A stretch of DNA of 16,857 bases from Desulfurococcales archaeon (GTDB taxonomy: Archaea > Thermoproteota > Thermoprotei_A > Sulfolobales > Acidilobaceae): assembly GCA_027012045.1 (NCBI GenBank), contig JALUZI010000236.1, positions 1 to 16,857 of the forward strand, read 5' to 3'. Positions 12,859-16,857 of the stretch are shown piece after piece. The position numbers and the translations under genes were made by a program. The notes beneath the pieces are model-generated. The model had not been told where the DNA came from and searched no databases. It saw only the letters and a list, made by a program, of their open reading frames with translations. Numbering within the stretch: the first letter of the stretch is position 1; each line of letters begins with the position of its first letter.

Positions 12859-13548
12859 ATGAGCAGTGGTGGATTCAGGCTTGAATACTTCGATTATAGA
12901 GGCAACCCGAATATAGGAGTGTACATAGTTGCGAATAACCGAATAGCATTGGCGCCGCTTGAAATCGGAACCAGGGAAATAGAGACTATAGAAGAGGTAC
13001 TAGACGTTGAAGTATACAAGACGTCAGTTTCTGGAACAGGGTTACTCGGAGTCCTTTTAGCATTGAACGATAATGGTGTAATTGTTCCCAGAACAGCCAG
13101 TGACTCCGAGATCAAGAAGATCAAGAGTATAGCTAAAAAGAACGATATGAATTTCGGAGTCCTACAATCCAGGAATAACGCTGTGGGAAACATGGTTCTA
13201 GCCAATAATAAAGCTGCACTAGTGTACCCTGAACTCGAGGACGACTCTGTTAAAATGATCCGTGATGTTCTCGGAGTTGAAGTCGAGCGAAGGTCGATCA
13301 TCGGAATCCCGACAGTCGGATCGCTGGGCGTCGTAACCGATAGAGGCGGCATAGTTCACCGTGATGTTCCAGAAGACGAGCTAGACTGGTTGTCTAACTA
13401 TTTCGGTGTTAACATAATATCGGGTACCATAAACTTCGGGGTTTCATTTATAAAGACAGGCTTGGTAGCTAATACCAAAGGAGGACTAGTAGGCTCGGAA
13501 ACAATGGGCCCTGAACTGGTAAGGATACAGATGGCACTGGGTGGTTAG
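12859..13548 (+). CDS. eif6: Translation initiation factor 6 (aIF6)
   Basis: A 229-aa protein with the five-fold repeated pentein structure of IF6. Repeats of about 45 residues show the pattern 'NN-x-(I/A)AL' and 'GVLLALNDNGVIVP', 'NMVLANNKAALVYPEL', 'GSLGVVTDRGGIVH' and 'GLVANTKGGLVG'. The factor binds the large ribosomal subunit and blocks subunit joining until maturation or recycling is complete. The sequence is full length and shows no disruption. The ATG start follows AGAGGGA. It is followed 2 nt later by LX, so the two are coupled. Confidence 0.97.
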   Translation: MSSGGFRLEYFDYRGNPNIGVYIVANNRIALAPLEIGTREIETIEEVLDVEVYKTSVSGTGLLGVLLALNDNGVIVPRTASDSEIKKIKSIAKKNDMNFGVLQSRNNAVGNMVLANNKAALVYPELEDDSVKMIRDVLGVEVERRSIIGIPTVGSLGVVTDRGGIVHRDVPEDELDWLSNYFGVNIISGTINFGVSFIKTGLVANTKGGLVGSETMGPELVRIQMALGG

Positions 13549-13550
13549 GT

Positions 13551-13814
13551 ATGAGTGGAGTGAAAATCTATAGAGTCAAGGGAAGAATGCTCTTATCACA
13601 CGACAAGTTCCCGGAGTGGAGAGAATTCACTGTAGAGGTCAGAGCCCTCAAGGAGAGTGACGCTATCGAGAAGGTCTACTCCGAACTCGGGAGTAGGCAT
13701 AAACTGAAGCGCCACCACGTGAAGATAAGTAGTGTAAGTGAAATCCCATTGGAGCAGGCGGAGTCTACCTATGTCCTTAATATAGAAGGGCTAAAAGGAT
13801 GGGATAGACCTTGA
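13551..13814 (+). CDS. rplX: Large-subunit ribosomal protein LX (L18Ae/L20a)
   Basis: An 87-aa protein of the archaeal LX family, related to half of eukaryotic L18a/L20. It shows the pattern VKIYRVKGRM, FTVEVRALKESDAIEKVYSELGSRHKLKRHHVKI and the terminal beta-strand region. LX is a lineage-variable ribosomal protein in archaea. The stop codon overlaps the TTG start of prefoldin alpha by 4 nt (TTGA), which implies translational coupling. Confidence 0.93.
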   Translation: MSGVKIYRVKGRMLLSHDKFPEWREFTVEVRALKESDAIEKVYSELGSRHKLKRHHVKISSVSEIPLEQAESTYVLNIEGLKGWDRP

Positions 13815-14266
13815 GTACGCAGGAAAAACTAGGCGAGCTCTACCAGAGCATCCAGTATATAGACCAGCTAATAGCTCAGTTGCAGACTAACCTAGAAGCG
13901 CTTTCTAGGGAGATCATGGTAATCAAACAGTCGAAAGACAGCGTAGACGCGGTAGCTAAGAACAGTGAGGATCTCATGCTACCACTAGATGCTAAGTCCT
14001 ACTCGCTTGTTAAAGCCACTAAAGTTGATAATGAGAAGGTTCTAGTAAGAGTGTCTACACGTTACTACGTACCGTTACCGCCTACTGAGGCGATAAAGCT
14101 TCTAGACGAAGAGGAGAAGAGGCTTCTCAAAGCGTCCGATGAAGTTAAGCAAAGGATCAGTGAGCTTACCGCGGAGAGAACCAGGCTTCAGAACTCCCTC
14201 TCGGCCATCCTACAGAAGCCGCAAGAGCCGAGTAAGTCAACTGATAACCCCCCGGCTGGCCAGTGA
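13811..14266 (+). CDS. pfdA: Prefoldin alpha subunit
   Basis: A 151-aa protein with the class alpha prefoldin layout. An N-terminal coiled-coil helix (LYQSIQYIDQLIAQLQTNLEALSREIMVIKQSKDS, about 10-44) is followed by a beta-hairpin region (DLMLPLDAKSYSLVKATK, VLVRVSTRYYVPLP) and a C-terminal coiled coil (IKLLDEEEKRLLKASDEVKQRISELTAERTRLQNSLSAI). The tail is proline-rich and unstructured. Two alpha and four beta subunits form the jellyfish-shaped chaperone that holds nascent proteins for the thermosome. The TTG start overlaps the LX stop. The stop codon lies within a strong hairpin (14254-14283). Confidence 0.95.
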   Translation: MSTQEKLGELYQSIQYIDQLIAQLQTNLEALSREIMVIKQSKDSVDAVAKNSEDLMLPLDAKSYSLVKATKVDNEKVLVRVSTRYYVPLPPTEAIKLLDEEEKRLLKASDEVKQRISELTAERTRLQNSLSAILQKPQEPSKSTDNPPAGQ

Positions 14267-14283
14267 CTTATGGTTGGCCAGCC
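14254..14283 (+). repeat. 9-bp inverted repeat across the prefoldin stop codon
   Basis: GGCTGGCCA (14254-14262) and TGGCCAGCC (14275-14283) are perfectly complementary, with a 12-nt loop that contains the pfdA TGA stop (14264-14266). The RNA hairpin would be GC-rich and stable, and a pyrimidine-rich run (14301-14309) follows. It could end or process the transcript between pfdA and ftsY, or couple their translation. No homolog comparison was possible. Confidence 0.6.
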
Positions 14284-14344
14284 AGGGAGCTTGGTACTCA
14301 ATCTATTCTTTTCAAAACCATTACCAACGGGTTGGTGAGGTGTA

Positions 14345-15274
14345 TTGTTCGGCAAGCTTAAATCGGTTCTGAAGAAAGGAGTCAGTAAGGTTAGTGAAAA
14401 AGTAGCTCAAAAGGTTGCTTACAAAGAGATCACGGAGGACGACTTCGAGGATATAGAAGATGAGCTCGTATTAGAGCTTGCCGAGAGTGACGTCGCGTAT
14501 GACGCTGCTGTAGAGATAGTTGACTCGGTTAAAGCTCAGCTTATAGGCTCAAAGGTTAAGAGAGGAGTGAATGTTGAGAAGGTTGTTGAGGAGTCTTTTA
14601 GGAAAGCTGTGCTTGAAGTCCTGTCTAAACCGGAGAAAATAGATCTTATCGCGGAAATAGAGAAGCGTTGCAGGAGGGGAGAACTGGTTAAGATAATGTT
14701 TCTAGGGGTTAACGGGGTGGGTAAGACTACCACTATAGCGAAGATCGCTTATATGCTTAAGAAGAAAGGAATAACACCAGTCATAGCGGCCACTGATACT
14801 TTCAGGGCAGGAGCCCAGGAACAGCTTAAGATGCATGCAGAGAAAGTGGGTGTACCTTTCATCGGAGGTAGATACGGAGCTGACCCCGCATCTGTCGGAT
14901 ATGACGCTATAAAATTCGCTGAAGCACGAGGCTACTGTGTAGTATTAATAGACACGGCGGGACGCCTCCACGTTGATAGCGACCTCATGGAGGAACTCAA
15001 GAAGGTTGCAAGAGTAACTAAGCCGGACTTCAAGATTCTAGTGGTCGATTCACTTACCGGTAACGATGCCCTTGATCAAGTAAAGTTCTTCGATGAAGCA
15101 GTATCGATAGACGGCATAGTGCTGACTAAAATGGACGCTGACGTCAAAGGAGGCACAGCAGTCTCCGTTATAGCTATCTCGGGTAAACCAGTAGTTTTCA
15201 TAGGGACAGGTCAGAACTACGAGGATTTGGAGGAGTTTGACCCTAAGGCCCTCGTCGAGAAAATATTCTCATAA
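14345..15274 (+). CDS. ftsY: Signal recognition particle receptor FtsY
   Basis: A 309-aa SRP-family GTPase. The short basic N-terminus and four-helix N domain (about 1-110, with LVLELAESDVAYDAA) precede the G domain. The G motifs are G1 GVNGVGKTT at 121-129, G2 DTFRAGAQEQL at 151-161, G3 DTAGR at 203-207, G4 TKMD at 261-264 and the closing FIGTGQ near 285-290. It pairs with SRP54 to dock ribosome-nascent chain complexes at the Sec translocon. The TTG start follows GTGAGGTG. The conserved archaeal order continues from prefoldin alpha, but secE and nusG do not follow; instead the gene overlaps a convergent CBS gene by 6 bp. Confidence 0.97.
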   Translation: MFGKLKSVLKKGVSKVSEKVAQKVAYKEITEDDFEDIEDELVLELAESDVAYDAAVEIVDSVKAQLIGSKVKRGVNVEKVVEESFRKAVLEVLSKPEKIDLIAEIEKRCRRGELVKIMFLGVNGVGKTTTIAKIAYMLKKKGITPVIAATDTFRAGAQEQLKMHAEKVGVPFIGGRYGADPASVGYDAIKFAEARGYCVVLIDTAGRLHVDSDLMEELKKVARVTKPDFKILVVDSLTGNDALDQVKFFDEAVSIDGIVLTKMDADVKGGTAVSVIAISGKPVVFIGTGQNYEDLEEFDPKALVEKIFS

Positions 15275-16165
15275 AACAAGACTACTTATTATATCCCTGG
15301 CTGATATAACCATTGTAAGCTTTTTACTCTTCCTATCCATTACGGGATAAACCTCAGTCCTGGTCTGAATCATCCATGAGATAACCTTTCGCAGGTCATC
15401 ATCTTCGTATACTTCGTTAAAACTCTTCGACATAACTTGTCCGGCCGTTATGAAGAAAGCTATTTCACTGAAGAATGTGTCTCCATACCTCCAGTGTGTT
15501 GAAGAGTGGAATTGGCGGATAATGCTAATCGGAAGATTGTACCTATCTATTACACCAATAGGTGTTTCCTTATCATCGACTACTATCACTGCATTATAGT
15601 TTTGGTGGCTAAGATTTAGGAGTGAAACTACATGGTATAGACTGTGATTTTCACGGCACTTTAATGGGTCGTTATATGCTAGGTCTTTGACTTTAATGTT
15701 CCCATCGATTTTGGATTGGAGAACCTGTAATATATCCCATATAGTGATTTTGCCGACCAGAACTCTATTGGTGGAAACTTTTTTCACTACTGGTAGCTCG
15801 TTCAGGTACGGCCTGTTAGTAAGTCTGGTTGCAGCTGTCTTCAGCGTTTGCCTCAACCCAACGAGCCTATCGTCATTATCAGTGTAATGATCCATGATCT
15901 CCTTTAGGGGTATCTCGGTTAGTTGTTTACTAGTTAGTTTTCTATGGTTTCTCTCTTGTAATTTGAGTCTTGCTAGCTCAAGATTGAAGACCCCGGTCAG
16001 TGTGTTCCCGTTATTCACATATATCGTTCTAAGGTTTGTCCATATCATTCTGTCGATCGCTTTGGCTATGCTAGTTTCCTCTGGGAGTGCTAGGTAGTCT
16101 GGTCTGTAGTATTTAACTATTCTTTCTGGAAGCTTTATCCTTGGGATTTTCCCCAAGTATTTCAC
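15269..16165 (-). CDS. Divergent multi-CBS-domain protein
   Basis: A 298-aa protein with about four CBS-like repeats, each a predicted beta-alpha-beta unit ending in a G(V/K)-I/F-x-(R/N) strand. Recognisable segments are LPEETSIAKAIDRMIWTNLRTIYVNNGNTLTGVFN (about 27-61), LNELPVVKKVSTNRVLVGKITIWDIL, NYNAVIVVDDKETPIGVIDRYNL and TEVYPVMDRKSKKLTMVISARDII. CBS pairs usually bind adenine nucleotides (AMP, ATP, SAM). No attached enzyme, transporter or DNA-binding domain is visible. Repeats are diverged, with few of the usual conserved residues. The GTG start overlaps the stop of the upstream CBS gene by 4 nt (GTGA), so the two proteins are probably made together and may form a mixed complex. Its 3' end overlaps ftsY by 6 bp. 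Confidence 0.82.
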   Translation of the reverse strand: MKYLGKIPRIKLPERIVKYYRPDYLALPEETSIAKAIDRMIWTNLRTIYVNNGNTLTGVFNLELARLKLQERNHRKLTSKQLTEIPLKEIMDHYTDNDDRLVGLRQTLKTAATRLTNRPYLNELPVVKKVSTNRVLVGKITIWDILQVLQSKIDGNIKVKDLAYNDPLKCRENHSLYHVVSLLNLSHQNYNAVIVVDDKETPIGVIDRYNLPISIIRQFHSSTHWRYGDTFFSEIAFFITAGQVMSKSFNEVYEDDDLRKVISWMIQTRTEVYPVMDRKSKKLTMVISARDIISSLVL

Positions 16166-16857
16166 CTTGATAGAAGCCCGAATAACACGTCTCTTTCCGT
16201 GACGACGCCGACCACGTTTTCATCCTCTACGACTGGTAGCCCGCTGAGACCTGTCTTCATCATTCTATCGGCGACTATTCCGATATCCTCGTTTGGCTTC
16301 GCGACTGTATAGTAGGGCGTGTACAGCTCCGCTACCTCTATGTTAAGAACGTCACGTATGTCCCCTGTCTTGACGTACTCGAACGCCTTATGGTTTCCGA
16401 AAAACGTTACTATGCTTTTTGCTGTTATGGATCCCTCAAGCTTGTCTTCTCTGAATACTAGAAGCCTCCTGAAGCCGTGTTTAACCATTAGCTTCATGGC
16501 GTCCCAGAGTGTGTCATTCACGTCTATTCCGATTACCGTTCTACTCATAACTTCTGCGACGGTTCTACCCGTCTCCTTCCCCGCGAGGTGTTTGACTAGG
16601 TCATGCTCAGTAACCACACCGGCCACAGTTCCAGACTTGTCGACTACAGGTAAAAACCCGGTTCCATGCTCAACCATTAATCGTAGGACTTCATCTATCC
16701 GTGAGTCGCTTCCGACCCAGACGGGTTCCTTCTTTACCAATGATTCAACGGCTGTCTTTTCTAGCGCGTCGTAGATATTGTAGTTATATTTTTTCTCGAT
16801 AATCTCGAAAAGCACGCCGCCGCCCATGTAGTTTACGAGGTCGGTGCTTGTCAGAAC
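16162..16857 (-). CDS. CBS-domain protein, 5' end outside the window
   Basis: The reading frame is open through the right edge. The ten codons before the first ATG read VLTSTDLVNY, a typical CBS-domain end (compare VVTEHDLVKHL downstream), so the ATG at 16827 is internal and the protein is partial here. Three complete CBS repeats follow: GFLPVVDKSGTVAGVVTEHDLVKHL, RRLLVFREDKLEGSITAKSIVTFF and GLSGLPVVEDENVVGVVTERDVLFGLL. With the truncated first repeat this makes four, the same number as the next gene. These repeats are well conserved and likely bind nucleotides. The stop overlaps the following gene by 4 nt. Confidence 0.88.
   Translation of the reverse strand, partial: VLTSTDLVNYMGGGVLFEIIEKKYNYNIYDALEKTAVESLVKKEPVWVGSDSRIDEVLRLMVEHGTGFLPVVDKSGTVAGVVTEHDLVKHLAGKETGRTVAEVMSRTVIGIDVNDTLWDAMKLMVKHGFRRLLVFREDKLEGSITAKSIVTFFGNHKAFEYVKTGDIRDVLNIEVAELYTPYYTVAKPNEDIGIVADRMMKTGLSGLPVVEDENVVGVVTERDVLFGLLSR

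Noticed and set aside
1..16857. CRISPR arrays, insertion sequences, integrase or att sites, toxin-antitoxin or other defence operons
   Set aside because: I saw no direct-repeat arrays, transposase motifs or tRNA-linked att repeats. The gene content is housekeeping with short unknowns.

Overview
The window looks like part of a chromosome from a hyperthermophilic crenarchaeon, most likely of the Desulfurococcales type. The evidence is a set of archaeal/eukaryote-type information genes (S19e, L39e, L31e, LX, aIF6, prefoldin alpha, the Rpp21 subunit of RNase P, a PDCD5-like protein). Other pointers are a DNA ligase very close in sequence to the Sulfolobus enzyme, many TTG/GTG starts, TATA boxes about 26 nt upstream of leaderless starts, and GGAGGTG Shine-Dalgarno sites within operons. 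The order-level placement is inference.

Layout. Positions 1-1130 hold a candidate C/D box sRNA and a minus-strand HTH-phosphoribosyltransferase regulator. Positions 1131-3106 hold a small unknown protein and an XPB-type DNA helicase in tandem. They converge on the minus-strand sucC-sucD operon (3114-5147, succinyl-CoA ligase). Positions 5148-8822 are a patchwork of small genes: an unrecognised 199-aa protein, a small winged-helix protein, a Nudix hydrolase, thioredoxin reductase and a coiled-coil protein of unknown function. Their intergenic gaps hold three more candidate C/D box sRNAs. Positions 8841-15274 carry a long plus-strand housekeeping block: DNA ligase, RNase P Rpp21, a YhbY-type RNA-binding protein, S19e, PDCD5-like, L39e (only 51 aa), L31e, aIF6, LX, prefoldin alpha and FtsY. 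It joins ribosome assembly, tRNA maturation, cotranslational folding and membrane targeting. The window ends with two overlapping minus-strand multi-CBS-domain genes. The first of these is open through the right edge, so its N-terminus lies outside the window.

The least obvious signal is a family of four intergenic elements of about 60-77 nt. Each has a C-box-like and a D-box-like sequence; three are enclosed by a 5-6 bp terminal stem, the fourth by only 3 bp plus two outer pairs. For the best one (7007-7067, just upstream of trxB), both 12-nt guides are complementary to the two sides of helix 27 in 16S rRNA, as I remember the conserved archaeal sequence. That predicts paired 2'-O-methylations near E. 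coli U891 and U912. The other three have 8-10 nt complementarity to conserved 23S or 16S segments. These calls rest on remembered rRNA sequence and need a direct alignment to the organism's own rRNA.
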